Shown: positions 46,092 through 54,989, numbered from the stretch's first letter. The stretch is 64,000 bases of DNA from Rhizobium sp. NZLR1 (GCF_017357385.1 NZ_CP071632.1:687501-751500), one strand, 5' to 3'. Made by a program: numbers and translations. Notes: generated by a model from the letters alone, not told the origin.

Positions 46092-46574
46092 ATGATGTTT
46101 TGCCGGGCAGGACACATCTCAGGATGGGTGGCGGCAGCCACGATCGCAGTCGCGGGCATTTTCTTGCCCGCGGACGCGGGTGCCGGCATGGGTTATGCCG
46201 TCGTCCCGACGACGATCATCTACCCCGGCGACACACTGTCGGCCAGCCAGCTTCAGGAGGTCGAGGTCACCAACCCCAACCTCGCCGGCGATTTTGCCAA
46301 ATCCATTTCCCAGGTCGAAGGCATGGTCTCCAAGCGCACGTTGCTGCCGGGCCGCACGATTTCGGTTTCGGGTCTGCGCGAAGCCTATACGGTGACCCGC
46401 GGCTCGTCGATCCGCCTGGTCTTTTCGCTTGGCGCGATGACGATCTCGGCTGCCGGCTCGCCGCTCGAAGACGGCTCGACCGGGCAGGTCGTGCGCGCAC
46501 GCAATATGGATTCCGGGGTTATCGTCAGCGGCACGGTGCTTGCGGACGGCACGGTCCATGTGAGGGCAAAATGA
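46092..46574 (+). CDS. flgA: P-ring assembly chaperone FlgA
   Basis: 160 residues with an N-terminal signal peptide (residues 1-30, hydrophobic core then ADAGAGMG) and the SAF/FlgA beta-clip region (TRGSSIRLVFSLGAMTISAA). It helps FlgI assemble in the periplasm. The stop overlaps the flgI start by four bases. Confidence 0.9.
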   Translation: MMFCRAGHISGWVAAATIAVAGIFLPADAGAGMGYAVVPTTIIYPGDTLSASQLQEVEVTNPNLAGDFAKSISQVEGMVSKRTLLPGRTISVSGLREAYTVTRGSSIRLVFSLGAMTISAAGSPLEDGSTGQVVRARNMDSGVIVSGTVLADGTVHVRAK

Positions 46575-47692
46575 AATTGTTCTTCCGTTTCTTGACCCTT
46601 GTCGCGGTCTTCGCCATGAGCCTGGCCGACGTCGCGCCCGCCTGGGCGCTGACCTCCCGCATCAAGGATATCGCTTCGCTTCAGGCCGGCCGTGACAACC
46701 AGCTGATCGGTTATGGCCTGATCGTCGGTCTGCAGGGAACCGGCGACGGCTTCCGTGCCTCGCCTTTCACCGAGCAGTCGATGCGGGCGATGCTGCAGAA
46801 TCTCGGCATCTCGACTCAGGGCGGCCAGTCCAACGCCAAGAACACGGCGGCCGTCATGGTCACCGCCAACCTGCCGCCCTTCGCTAGCCCCGGCAGCCGC
46901 ATCGACGTGACGGTGAGTTCGCTCGGCGATGCGACGTCGCTGCGCGGCGGCACGCTCGTCATGACCTCGCTTTCCGGCGCCGACGGCCAGATCTATGCCG
47001 TCGCGCAGGGCGCCGCCATCGTTTCCGGATTTCAGGCGCAGGGCCAGGCCGCAACGGTGACCGAAGGCGTGACGACCGCCGGCCGCGTGCCCGGCGGCGC
47101 GATCATCGAACGCGAACTTCCGTCGCGCTTCAAGGACTCGGTCAATCTCGTCCTGCAGCTGCGCAACCCCGACTTCTCGACGGCAATCCGCATCGCCGAC
47201 ATCGTCAACGGTTATGCCTCGGCACGCTTCGGCGGCCCGGTCGCCGAAGCCAAGGATTCGCAGGAAGTGGTGATCCAGAAGCCGCGCACGGCCGATCTCA
47301 CCCGGCTGATGGCCGACCTCGAAAATCTCATCGTCGAAACCGATACGCCGGCCAAGGTGGTCATCAACGAGCGCACCGGAACGATCGTCATCGGCTCGGA
47401 CGTCCGCGTTTCGCCGGTTGCAGTCAGCTACGGCACACTGACGGTTCAGGTTACCGAGACGCCGCAGATCATCCAGCCCGAACCTTTCTCGCAGGGCCGG
47501 ACCGCCGTCCAGCCGCAGACCGATATCGCGGCTGAGCAGACCGGCGGGCGCGTCGCCATCATCGACGGTCCCGACCTCAGGACCCTCGTCGCCGGTCTCA
47601 ACAATATCGGCGTGAAGCCGGATGGCATCATCGCCATTCTCCAGGGCATCAAGTCGGCAGGCGCCCTGCAGGCGGAGCTTGTGCTGCAATGA
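46571..47692 (+). CDS. flgI: flagellar P-ring protein FlgI
   Basis: 373 residues from the ATG at 46571; the longer frame runs through flgA and is not used. Signal peptide at 1-27 (ends PAWALTSRIKD). LIGYGLIVGLQGTGDGFRAS is the typical N-terminal signature and the C-terminus ends with ILQGIKSAGALQAELVLQ. Forms the periplasmic P ring. Overlaps motE by four bases. Confidence 0.95.
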   Translation: MKLFFRFLTLVAVFAMSLADVAPAWALTSRIKDIASLQAGRDNQLIGYGLIVGLQGTGDGFRASPFTEQSMRAMLQNLGISTQGGQSNAKNTAAVMVTANLPPFASPGSRIDVTVSSLGDATSLRGGTLVMTSLSGADGQIYAVAQGAAIVSGFQAQGQAATVTEGVTTAGRVPGGAIIERELPSRFKDSVNLVLQLRNPDFSTAIRIADIVNGYASARFGGPVAEAKDSQEVVIQKPRTADLTRLMADLENLIVETDTPAKVVINERTGTIVIGSDVRVSPVAVSYGTLTVQVTETPQIIQPEPFSQGRTAVQPQTDIAAEQTGGRVAIIDGPDLRTLVAGLNNIGVKPDGIIAILQGIKSAGALQAELVLQ

Positions 47693-48231
47693 TAAAGTTC
47701 ATCAACCCTGACATGACGGTCCTGCAATTGCTGCGCCGGCTGGCGCTGCCCGCAGCAGGCCTCGTCCTTCTGTCGATCCCGGGCGCCTTCGCGCAGGAGC
47801 ATGCGCCGGCGGGAGACATCATCTCCCAGGACGAGGTCAAGCAGTTCTGCACCAACATCGCCGACCCCGCCCGCGACCAGCGTTACCTCCTGCAGAAGCA
47901 GGAGCTGGAAAAGCTTCGCGCCGACATCGACGCCCGCATGGCGGAAATGGATAAACGCAAGGCCGAATACCAGGACTGGCTGAAGCGGCGCGACGATTTC
48001 CTGAAGCAGGCTGAAGCCGGCCTCACTGAGATCTATAAGAAGATGAAGCCGGATGTGGCCGCACTCCAGCTGCAGGATATGAAGATCGAGGTGGCCTCCG
48101 CCGTGATCATGCGGCTCGGACCGCGTCAGTCGAGCCTCATCCTCAACGAGATGGACGCGAAGAAGGCCGCGGCCATCGCCAGCGTCATCGCCAGTGCGTC
48201 CGATCCCAATACGTCGAAGGATCCTTCATGA
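47689..48231 (+). CDS. motE: MotE, chaperone for the motility protein MotC
   Basis: 180 residues. It begins with a hydrophobic segment near residues 12-35 (signal or anchor). A charged coiled coil follows (ELEKLRADIDARMAEMDKRK), then a MgtE-N-like helical tail (VIMRLGPRQSSLILNEMDAK). In S. meliloti MotE is a periplasmic dimer that helps MotC fold. It is between flgI and flgH, with ATGA overlaps at both ends. Confidence 0.88.
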   Translation: MIKFINPDMTVLQLLRRLALPAAGLVLLSIPGAFAQEHAPAGDIISQDEVKQFCTNIADPARDQRYLLQKQELEKLRADIDARMAEMDKRKAEYQDWLKRRDDFLKQAEAGLTEIYKKMKPDVAALQLQDMKIEVASAVIMRLGPRQSSLILNEMDAKKAAAIASVIASASDPNTSKDPS

Positions 48232-48944
48232 ATATGCGTCTCCCGGCCGCGATTGCCGCCCTCGCACTCCTTGCGGGTTGCCAGTCTCCGACGGCAGTCA
48301 GCGAGATCGGCCGTGCGCCCGCCATGAGCCCGATCGGCAGCGGCCTTGCCTACGGCCAGACGCCGCAGATGGCGCTTTATCCGAAGCAGCCGCGCGCTGT
48401 GGCGCAGGGTTATTCGCTGTGGAGCGATTCACAGGCGGCGCTCTTCAAGGATGCACGCGCGCTCAACGTCGGCGACATCCTGACCGTCGACATTCAGATC
48501 AACGACAAGGGTTCTTTCGACAACGAGACCAACCGCAGCCGCAAGAATTCGAGCGGCATGAACTGGGACGTCAACGCCCAGATCTTCGGCTGGACGCCTG
48601 AGTCCAAGACCGACCTGACCTATGGCTCCGACACCAGCACCGACGGCAAGGGCAAGATCGAGCGCACCGACAAGCTGACGTTGCTGGTCGCCGCCGTCGT
48701 CACCGGCATTCTCGAAAACGGCAACCTCGTCATATCGGGCTCGCAGGAAGTCCGATTGAACCAGGAACTGCGTATCCTGAACGTCGCCGGTATCGTTCGT
48801 CCGCAGGACGTCAATGCCGAAAACCAGATCTCCTACGACAAGATCGCCGAAGCCCGCATCTCCTACGGTGGCCGCGGCCGCCTGATGGAAGTGCAGCAGC
48901 CTCCGCGCGGCCAGCAGGCCGTCGATCTTTTCTCGCCGCTTTGA
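48228..48944 (+). CDS. flgH: flagellar L-ring protein FlgH
   Basis: 238 residues, a lipoprotein: the lipobox LLAGC ends at Cys18. The FlgH core is seen in ALNVGDILTVDIQINDKGS and VVTGILENGNLVISGSQEV. It forms the outer-membrane L ring. Follows motE by a four-base overlap; fliL comes 12 bases later. Confidence 0.95.
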   Translation: MNMRLPAAIAALALLAGCQSPTAVSEIGRAPAMSPIGSGLAYGQTPQMALYPKQPRAVAQGYSLWSDSQAALFKDARALNVGDILTVDIQINDKGSFDNETNRSRKNSSGMNWDVNAQIFGWTPESKTDLTYGSDTSTDGKGKIERTDKLTLLVAAVVTGILENGNLVISGSQEVRLNQELRILNVAGIVRPQDVNAENQISYDKIAEARISYGGRGRLMEVQQPPRGQQAVDLFSPL

Positions 48945-48956
48945 GGCTGAACGACG

Positions 48957-49463
48957 ATGGCAGAGCCAGACGCAAGCGCAGATCAATCAAAGAAGAAATC
49001 CGGCACGCTGATGACGATCATCGGCGTCGCCGTCCTGACGCTGCTCGGCGCCGGTGGCGGCTGGGCGGTCGGCACGATCGTCGCGCCCAACATCAAGGGC
49101 GCCAAGGAGGCCGAGCAGGCCAAGGACGCCGAAGCGAAGAAAAAGGGTGAGGAAGGCCTGGCCCACATCTCCACCGAGGCCAACAACGTCGTCCAGCTCG
49201 AGCCGATCACGTCGAATCTCGCTTACCCCTCCGAAAACTGGGTCCGACTTGAGGTCGCGCTGCTCTTCAACGGGCCGCCGGATGTCAAGGTTTCCGAGGA
49301 TATTCATCAGGATATCCTCGCATATATCAGGACCGTTTCCCTGCAGCAGATCGAGGGGCCGCGGGGCTTTCAATATCTCAAGGATGACATACAGGAACGT
49401 GTTGACCTTCGCTCGCAAGGGCGCGTATCGAAGGTCATGTTCAGGACATTTGTCATCGAATGA
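48957..49463 (+). CDS. fliL: flagellar basal body protein FliL
   Basis: 168 residues. A short cytoplasmic N-terminus (residues 1-19) leads into one membrane helix (LMTIIGVAVLTLLGAGGGWA), then a periplasmic stomatin-like domain. The conserved YPSENWVRLEVAL core and the C-terminal KVMFRTFVIE are present. FliL helps the stators at high load. The stop overlaps fliP by four bases. Confidence 0.9.
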   Translation: MAEPDASADQSKKKSGTLMTIIGVAVLTLLGAGGGWAVGTIVAPNIKGAKEAEQAKDAEAKKKGEEGLAHISTEANNVVQLEPITSNLAYPSENWVRLEVALLFNGPPDVKVSEDIHQDILAYIRTVSLQQIEGPRGFQYLKDDIQERVDLRSQGRVSKVMFRTFVIE

Positions 49464-50197
49464 TTCGTCTCATAGTTTTCCTTGCCGCCATGATAGCGGT
49501 ACCGGAACTGGCGGTGGCACAGCAGCTGCCGACTAACCTGTTGAACGTGCCGGTCGATGGCTCCGTCGCCGCCTGGATCATCCGCACCTTCGGCCTGCTG
49601 ACCATTCTTTCGGTCGCGCCGGGCATCCTGATCATGGTGACGAGCTTCCCGCGCTTCATCATCGCCTTCTCGATCCTGCGCTCAGGCATGGGCCTCTCCT
49701 CCACGCCCTCCAACATGATCCTTCTGTCGCTGTCGCTGTTCATGACCTTCTACGTCATGTCGCCGACCTTCGATCAGGCCTGGCAGAACGGCGTGCAGCC
49801 GCTGCTTGCCAATCAGATCAACGAAACCGAGGCGGTCCAGCGGATCGCCGAACCGTTCCGCACCTTCATGTCGGCCAATACCCGCGACAAGGATCTGGCG
49901 CTCTTCGTCGATCTGGCGCGTGAACGCGGACAAAATATCCAGACGACCGATCCGATCGACTACCGTGTGCTGATCCCGGCCTTCATGATTTCCGAGATTC
50001 GCCGCGGCTTCGAGATCGGCTTCCTCGTCGTCCTGCCGTTCCTCGTCATCGACCTGATCGTCGCTACCATCACCATGGCGATGGGCATGATGATGCTGCC
50101 GCCGACCTCGATCTCGCTGCCGTTCAAAATTCTCTTCTTCGTGCTGATCGACGGCTGGAACCTGCTTGTCGGCAGCCTGGTGCGCTCATTCAACTGA
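49460..50197 (+). CDS. fliP: flagellar export protein FliP
   Basis: 245 residues. N-terminal signal peptide (residues 1-20, ends AVAQQLP), then four membrane helices with the FliP signatures VTSFPRFIIAFSILRSGMG and LPFLVIDLIVATITMAMGM. Part of the export gate. No fliO gene is seen next to it. It is the last gene before a bidirectional terminator. Confidence 0.96.
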   Translation: MIRLIVFLAAMIAVPELAVAQQLPTNLLNVPVDGSVAAWIIRTFGLLTILSVAPGILIMVTSFPRFIIAFSILRSGMGLSSTPSNMILLSLSLFMTFYVMSPTFDQAWQNGVQPLLANQINETEAVQRIAEPFRTFMSANTRDKDLALFVDLARERGQNIQTTDPIDYRVLIPAFMISEIRRGFEIGFLVVLPFLVIDLIVATITMAMGMMMLPPTSISLPFKILFFVLIDGWNLLVGSLVRSFN

Positions 50198-50230
50198 CAG
50201 GCTGCGGCCTCTTCCTTTTCCAAACGTGAA

Positions 50231-50262
50231 AACCCGCCGGATTGCCCCGGCGGGTTCTTTCG
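50231..50262. terminator. bidirectional terminator between fliP and the transferase gene
   Basis: AACCCGCCGG (50231) pairs with CCGGCGGGTT (50247) across a six-base loop. A T-rich tail follows on the plus strand (CTTTC) and a TTTT run on the minus strand. It serves the convergent fliP and O-GlcNAc-transferase-like genes. Confidence 0.8.
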
Positions 50263-50276
50263 TGGCGTTAAAAGCC

Positions 50277-52193
50277 TCACTCCGCGGCGAACGGCGCGGT
50301 GCGCGGCGGCAGCGCCGCGATGTCCATGTGGTCGGGTGCGAGACCCTGCTTGGCGCGCGCGGCTATGATTTCATAGGCCTGCTCCAGATGGTCGCAGAAC
50401 CGTTCGGCATCGAAGAGCGGCGCAATATAGCGCTTCTCCTTGAGATGTGCCTTGTATTCGGCGATCCGCCCGGGATTCTCGGCCAGTTCCACGGCCATAT
50501 CCTCGTAGTCCTGCAGGTCGCTTGCGACGAGGTCGGGTAGGTCGATGGCCCGCAGCAGGCTCTCGCTGACGCGTGAGGCGAAGTTGGTGCCTTTGACGGT
50601 CAGAACCGGCAGGCCGCCCCAGAGCTGCTCCGAGGTGGTCGTGTGGCCGTTGACGGGGAAGGTGTCGATGCCGAGGTCGGCCGCCTGCTGACGGTCGATG
50701 TGCTGTTCGTAGGGAGCGCGAGGGCAGAAGATGATCCGCTTGGGCGAAATGGCTGCCGCCTGGAACTGCTTCAAGAGATTTGCCTGGTTGCGCGGCGAAT
50801 TCGCCATCAGCCAGAGCACGCTGTTCGGCGCGCGCTTGAGAATGCGGCACCAGCTGTCGATTACCTCAGGCGTAATCTTGCGGTTGCCGTTGAAGGAGGC
50901 GAAGATGAAGGCATCTTCCGGCAGGCCGAGCTGCTCACGGGTGACGGCGCGCGGCTTCGGACGATGCATCGGATCGTTCGGCTGGTAGCTTTCCGGCAGT
51001 CGGCAGAATTTTTCGTGATAGAAAGGCTTGGCCACCTCGGGCAACACCGAATGGTCGCCGATGACATAGTCCAGGTCGATATTGACGGTGCTGCCGGGAA
51101 AACCGAGCCAGCCGACATGTACCGGCGCCAGCGGCAGGTTGAAAGCAGTCGCGCGGCTGCCTGATGTATGACCCTTCAGGTCGACCATGATGTCGATATT
51201 ATGCGCGCGCACCGTTTCCAGCATCGCCCGGTCGGAGAAGCCGTGAACGGTGACGATCCTGCCCCAACGGCTGCGATCGGTGTCGTTGTGCTTTAGGTAT
51301 TCCGGGCCTGTATGGCAGAAGAGCGTCACCTCGAACCGATCCTTGTCGTGCAGTTCGAGGATGCGTTGCAGCAGCTTCATCGTCGCGTGCCGGTCCCAGA
51401 AGTCCGACGACATGTAGCCGATGCGGATCTTGTCCGACCAGATGTGCGGCTGGTTGCGGCGGAAGGTCACCCGTTCGTGGTTGAGAGGTGTGGTGCCGAT
51501 CGTCGCATAGCGGTTGAAGTCCTCGTTGCCGCACCAGTGCAGGTGATAGAACGGGTTGTCTTTGCGCAGGATCTCGATATCGCCTTTCGCAAGGGCCGCG
51601 TCGATCACCGCCTGATGCTTGGCTGCCTCTTCGAATTCGTTGAATTCGCGGGCGAAAACAAGGTGGAGAAAGCGGAAGGCGTGATTGCCTGGAAAACGCT
51701 TGAAGAGGTTGCGCGCCAGCTTCTGGTTGGTTGCATCGTTGAGATCGTCGCTGAGCAGCAGGGCCGCCAGACGCATGTGGTCGGGATTCATGCTTTCCGA
51801 CAGCACCGTCTTGAACGGACGGATGATATCGCGCTGCTGGCGCTTCAGATAGATCGCGGTGATGATGAAAGCGAGTTCGGCATCTTCCTGCGCTTTGGCA
51901 AGGTTGCGCATGGCGATCAGCAGCGCTTCGTCCTCGTTGCCAGTCTCGTAATGCAGCTTGGCGGCCTGTTTCTGGTATTCGTAGGCGTTCGGTCCTTCGC
52001 AGTTGCCGGCCAGGCCATAGGCTTTCGCGGCGTCGGCCTTGAATCCGAGCTGCACGAGGTTCTTGGCCAGCAGCGCATAGGTCTTGGCGTCCTGCTGGAT
52101 ATCCATCAACTGGTTGAGCGTCGCCAGGGACTGTGTGTAGCGGCCCATCTGGTAATCCTTGGATGCCGCAGAGAACGAAACTTTGCTGTTCAA
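50277..52193 (-). CDS. SPINDLY/O-GlcNAc-transferase-like glycosyltransferase (GT41) with TPR-like repeats
   Basis: 638 residues. Residues 1-225 are TPR-like helical repeats (MGRYTQSLATLNQLMDIQQD, KNLVQLGFKADAAKAYGLAG). The rest is a GT41 catalytic domain: KIRIGYMSSDFWDRHATMKL with the family His, VHVGWLGFPGSTVNIDLDYV, FASFNGNRKITPEVIDSWCR and GHTTTSEQLWGGLPVLTVKG. The enzyme family moves a sugar, usually GlcNAc, from a nucleotide donor to Ser/Thr of proteins. No signal peptide; it acts in the cytoplasm. It lies between fliP and flaA, facing away from the flagellin genes, so flagellin is the likely acceptor (inference); flagellins of R. leguminosarum are known to be glycosylated. Confidence 0.85.
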   Translation of the reverse strand: MNSKVSFSAASKDYQMGRYTQSLATLNQLMDIQQDAKTYALLAKNLVQLGFKADAAKAYGLAGNCEGPNAYEYQKQAAKLHYETGNEDEALLIAMRNLAKAQEDAELAFIITAIYLKRQQRDIIRPFKTVLSESMNPDHMRLAALLLSDDLNDATNQKLARNLFKRFPGNHAFRFLHLVFAREFNEFEEAAKHQAVIDAALAKGDIEILRKDNPFYHLHWCGNEDFNRYATIGTTPLNHERVTFRRNQPHIWSDKIRIGYMSSDFWDRHATMKLLQRILELHDKDRFEVTLFCHTGPEYLKHNDTDRSRWGRIVTVHGFSDRAMLETVRAHNIDIMVDLKGHTSGSRATAFNLPLAPVHVGWLGFPGSTVNIDLDYVIGDHSVLPEVAKPFYHEKFCRLPESYQPNDPMHRPKPRAVTREQLGLPEDAFIFASFNGNRKITPEVIDSWCRILKRAPNSVLWLMANSPRNQANLLKQFQAAAISPKRIIFCPRAPYEQHIDRQQAADLGIDTFPVNGHTTTSEQLWGGLPVLTVKGTNFASRVSESLLRAIDLPDLVASDLQDYEDMAVELAENPGRIAEYKAHLKEKRYIAPLFDAERFCDHLEQAYEIIAARAKQGLAPDHMDIAALPPRTAPFAAE

Positions 52194-52645
52194 AACCCAA
52201 CTCCGTGAAGGAAATGTTCTGGCAATGGCGGTCGATCGCCCGGCGCATGCACGGTTTGTCCTCCCCGAAAACGGGTGGATCGGTCCGATGGTGCTATCCC
52301 GGCGCCTGCCACATTGGCATTCGAAGCTTGCTTGAAACCGGTGAGTTGACGAACCTCTGTTTTCCCGGCGAAATGGCCGCTTTTCCGCAGGGAAAACGCT
52401 TACTTTCCAAGAGAATTAGAATGTAGAGGAATATATTCAGCAAGCATTAACTATGCCCTGCGAGGAGCCGGCTTGAGGCCAGTATTTTTAAGAAGTTGGC
52501 AAGCATTGGCTGCGAGATTGCCCTGGACATGACGGGTTTGGGCCAAACAAAAAAGGCGCCGAGTAGCATGAAGCTGGTCCGTCATCGCCGGTACTATAGT
52601 CCGGTATGTCCTCCTTTTTGTATCTAGTTTCCAGGGGACAGATTT
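52194..52645. other. divergent promoter region of the transferase gene and flaA
   Basis: About 450 bases without a supported gene. It holds the flaA copy of the GCATGA / TCCGG motif (listed separately) and presumably the promoter of the transferase gene on the opposite strand. No terminator or large repeat is seen. Confidence 0.5.
52566..52611 (+). promoter_or_regulatory. bipartite motif of che/flagellin promoters, flaA copy
   Basis: GCATGAAGCTGGTCC at 52566 and TCCGGTATGTCC at 52600, 28 bases between the GCATGA and TCCGG blocks. The second block is 46 bases before the flaA start. See the matching sites before flaB, flaC, flaD and icpA. Confidence 0.6.
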
Positions 52646-53551
52646 ATGACAAGCATTAACACGAACACTTCCGCACAGGCCGCTCTCCAGACGCTGCGTA
52701 GCGTCAACCAGGGCCTCAACCAGACGCAGAACCACGTTTCGTCGGGCTATCGCGTTGAAAAGGCTTCTGACAACGCTGCTTACTGGTCGATCGCAACGAC
52801 CATGCGGTCGGACAACAAGGCACTCTCCGCTGTTTCCGACGCCCTCGGCGTTGGCGCTGCGAAGGTCGACACCGCTTACACCGCCATGGACAGCGCCATC
52901 GACGTCGTCGGCGACATCAAGGCCAAGCTGGTTGCCGCCACTGAAAACGGCGTCGACAAGGCCAAGGTTCAGGAAGAAATCGGTCAGCTGCAGCAGCAGC
53001 TCCTCAGCATCGCCCAGTCGGCTTCCTTCAATGGCGAAAACTGGGTTGCCGGCGCTGACGGCACGAAGAGCGTCGTATCCTCCTTCGTCCGCGACGGCTC
53101 CAACGCCGTTTCGGTAACCACGACCGACTACGTTCTCGACGACAGCAGCGCGGGCAACGTAATGTTCGGCATGAGCGGCGGTTCGGTCGAAACCTCCACC
53201 GGTATCCTCGGTACTTCGAATGGTGCGACCGGCTCGATCTACGCGATGGACATCACCAGCTTCACCGCCGGCCAGATCCAGTCGGCTCTGACGAACGTCG
53301 AATCGGCTCTGAAGTCGATGACCAGCGCCGGCGCTGCTCTCGGCTCGCTCTCCAAGCGCATCGACAATCAGGACACCTTCGTGTCCGCGCTCAGCGATTC
53401 GATCGACTCCGGTATCGGCCGTCTGGTCGATGCCAACATGGAAGAAGAATCCTCCAAGCTCAGCGCCTTGCAGACCCAGCAGCAGCTGGCGATCCAGTCG
53501 CTGTCGATCGCGAATTCCTCTTCGCAGAACATCCTGTCGCTGTTCCGCTAA
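52646..53551 (+). CDS. flaA: flagellin FlaA
   Basis: 301 residues with the conserved flagellin ends: N-terminal NVSSGYRVEKASDNAAYW-like segment and C-terminal LQTQQQLAIQSLSIANSSSQ ending LFR. The central part is short, as in other rhizobial flagellins of about 300 residues. FlaA is the main filament subunit in S. meliloti and R. leguminosarum. An AGGGGACAG ribosome site precedes the ATG. Its DNA is very similar to flaB over long stretches. No signal peptide; it is exported through the flagellar type III system. Confidence 0.95.
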   Translation: MTSINTNTSAQAALQTLRSVNQGLNQTQNHVSSGYRVEKASDNAAYWSIATTMRSDNKALSAVSDALGVGAAKVDTAYTAMDSAIDVVGDIKAKLVAATENGVDKAKVQEEIGQLQQQLLSIAQSASFNGENWVAGADGTKSVVSSFVRDGSNAVSVTTTDYVLDDSSAGNVMFGMSGGSVETSTGILGTSNGATGSIYAMDITSFTAGQIQSALTNVESALKSMTSAGAALGSLSKRIDNQDTFVSALSDSIDSGIGRLVDANMEEESSKLSALQTQQQLAIQSLSIANSSSQNILSLFR

Positions 53552-53576
53552 GACCGGTCGGCACAAGGTTTCCAAG

Positions 53577-53612
53577 TTTCGCGGCCGGGTCATCCCCGGC
53601 CGCGAAATGTTT
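53577..53612 (+). terminator. rho-independent terminator after flaA
   Basis: A 13-bp perfect stem, TTTCGCGGCCGGG (53577-53589) with CCCGGCCGCGAAA (53595-53607), a five-base loop and a following TGTTTT. It ends the flaA transcript. Confidence 0.85.
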
Positions 53613-53626
53613 TAACATAAGGTTAA
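53612..53626 (+). promoter_or_regulatory. CtrA-type box upstream of flaB
   Basis: TTAA at 53612, seven bases, TTAA at 53623: an exact match to the TTAA-N7-TTAA pattern of the cell-cycle regulator CtrA. It lies about 210 bases before the flaB start and just after the flaA terminator. Confidence 0.5.
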
Positions 53627-53754
53627 TGAAAACTCTTCTAAGTCTCAGATATTTTTAAGTAATTTCCAGTTTGGATTTAGCTTTCCTTAACCATCTTGGT
53701 GTTTTCTAGGCCCATCGAAACGGCGAGTTAACCTTAACAAAAAATGGTTAGCAG

Positions 53755-53799
53755 GCATGATGCTGATCGCTGTGGGCCGGCCGAAAATCCGGAATGTCC
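53755..53799 (+). promoter_or_regulatory. bipartite motif of che/flagellin promoters, flaB copy
   Basis: GCATGATGCTGATCG at 53755 and TCCGGAATGTCC at 53788, 27 bases between blocks; the second block is 47 bases before the flaB start. A TTAACCTTAAC word lies about 25 bases upstream. Confidence 0.6.
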
Positions 53800-53834
53800 C
53801 TTCTTAAAATCTGCCAACAAGGGGCAATTAAACT

Positions 53835-54743
53835 ATGACGAGCATCAACACCAATAACGCTGCAATGGCAGCCCTCCAGACTCTCCGTGGCATCAACCAG
53901 GGTCTCCAGACAACCCAGGCTCACGTTTCGTCCGGCTATCGCGTCGGCAAGGCTTCCGACAACGCTGCTTACTGGTCCATCGCAACGACCATGCGTTCGG
54001 ACAACAAAGCTCTCTCGGCTGTTTCCGACGCTCTCGGCCTCGGCGCCGCTAAGGTCGACACCGCTTATTCCGCCATGGACAGCGCCATCGACGTCGTCGG
54101 CGACATCAAGGCCAAACTGGTTGCCGCCACTGAAAACGGCGTCGACAAGGCCAAGGTCCAGGAAGAAATCAGCCAGCTGCAGCAGCAGCTGATGAGCGTC
54201 GCTCAGTCGGCTTCCTTCTCGGGTGAAAACTGGGTGGCCGGCGCTTCCGGCACCAAGAATGTCGTTGCCTCCTTCGTCCGTGACGGCTCCAACGCCGTGT
54301 CGGTCGTGATGACCGACTATGTGCTCGACGATAGCAGCGTGGGCAACGTTCTGTTCGGCATGAGCGGCGGGGCAGTCGAAACCTCCACGGGTATTCTCGG
54401 CACGTCGAATGGCGCGACCGGTTCTGTCTACGCGATGGACATCACCAACTTCACCCTCGGCGAGATCCAGTCGGCTCTGACGAACGTTGAATCGGCTCTG
54501 AAGTCCATGACCAGCGCCGGCGCTGCTCTCGGCTCGGTCTCCAAGCGCATCGAACTGCAGGAAAACTTCGTGTCCGCACTCAGCGACTCGATCGACTCCG
54601 GTGTCGGCCGCCTCGTCGACGCCGACATGGAAGAAGAATCCTCCAAGCTCAGCGCTCTGCAGACCCAGCAGCAGCTGGCCGTGCAATCGCTGTCGATCGC
54701 GAACTCCTCTTCGCAGACGATCCTCACGCTGTTCCGCGGCTAA
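53835..54743 (+). CDS. flaB: flagellin FlaB
   Basis: 302 residues, very close to FlaA. The N-terminal half (SGYRVGKASDNAAYWSIATT) and C-terminal half (LQTQQQLAVQSLSIANSSSQ) are almost the same; differences cluster in the central 120-200 region. It is a minor or co-assembled subunit of the complex filament. AAGGGGCAA precedes the ATG. Ends with its own terminator, so each flagellin gene is a separate unit. Confidence 0.93.
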   Translation: MTSINTNNAAMAALQTLRGINQGLQTTQAHVSSGYRVGKASDNAAYWSIATTMRSDNKALSAVSDALGLGAAKVDTAYSAMDSAIDVVGDIKAKLVAATENGVDKAKVQEEISQLQQQLMSVAQSASFSGENWVAGASGTKNVVASFVRDGSNAVSVVMTDYVLDDSSVGNVLFGMSGGAVETSTGILGTSNGATGSVYAMDITNFTLGEIQSALTNVESALKSMTSAGAALGSVSKRIELQENFVSALSDSIDSGVGRLVDADMEEESSKLSALQTQQQLAVQSLSIANSSSQTILTLFRG

Positions 54744-54795
54744 TAACCGCAGAAAACATCGGCCCGCCGGTCTCCGGCGAGCCCCCAGCAACGAG

Positions 54796-54823
54796 CCGCG
54801 CTTCTATGGAGCGCGGTTTTTTT
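54796..54823 (+). terminator. rho-independent terminator after flaB
   Basis: CCGCGCT (54796) and AGCGCGG (54810) form a stem with a seven-base loop, followed by seven T residues. Confidence 0.88.
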
Positions 54824-54831
54824 AATGTCCG

Positions 54832-54848
54832 TTAACGATCGATTAACC
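54832..54848 (+). promoter_or_regulatory. CtrA-type box upstream of flaC
   Basis: TTAA at 54832, seven bases (CGATCGA), TTAACC at 54843: an exact match to TTAA-N7-TTAACC. It lies about 145 bases before the flaC start. Confidence 0.55.
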
Positions 54849-54911
54849 ATAATGCTGTTTTCTCAGGTCAACGAGACGGTGGGTTAACCAAATCTAAGAA
54901 TCGGTTAACAG

Positions 54912-54954
54912 GCATGAGGCTGGTCCCCGTTCCCGGTAGCGTTCCGGAATGTCC
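54912..54954 (+). promoter_or_regulatory. bipartite motif of che/flagellin promoters, flaC copy
   Basis: GCATGAGGCTGGTCC at 54912 and TCCGGAATGTCC at 54943, 25 bases between blocks; the second block is 47 bases before the flaC start. GTTAAC words flank it upstream. Confidence 0.6.
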
Positions 54955-54989
54955 CTTTTTTCCATCTGCCGACAAGGGGCAATCATTTC

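Noticed and set aside
53727..53745. TTAACCTTAAC words before flaB as a CtrA box
   Set aside because: The spacing between TTAA words is two bases, not seven, so it does not match the CtrA pattern.
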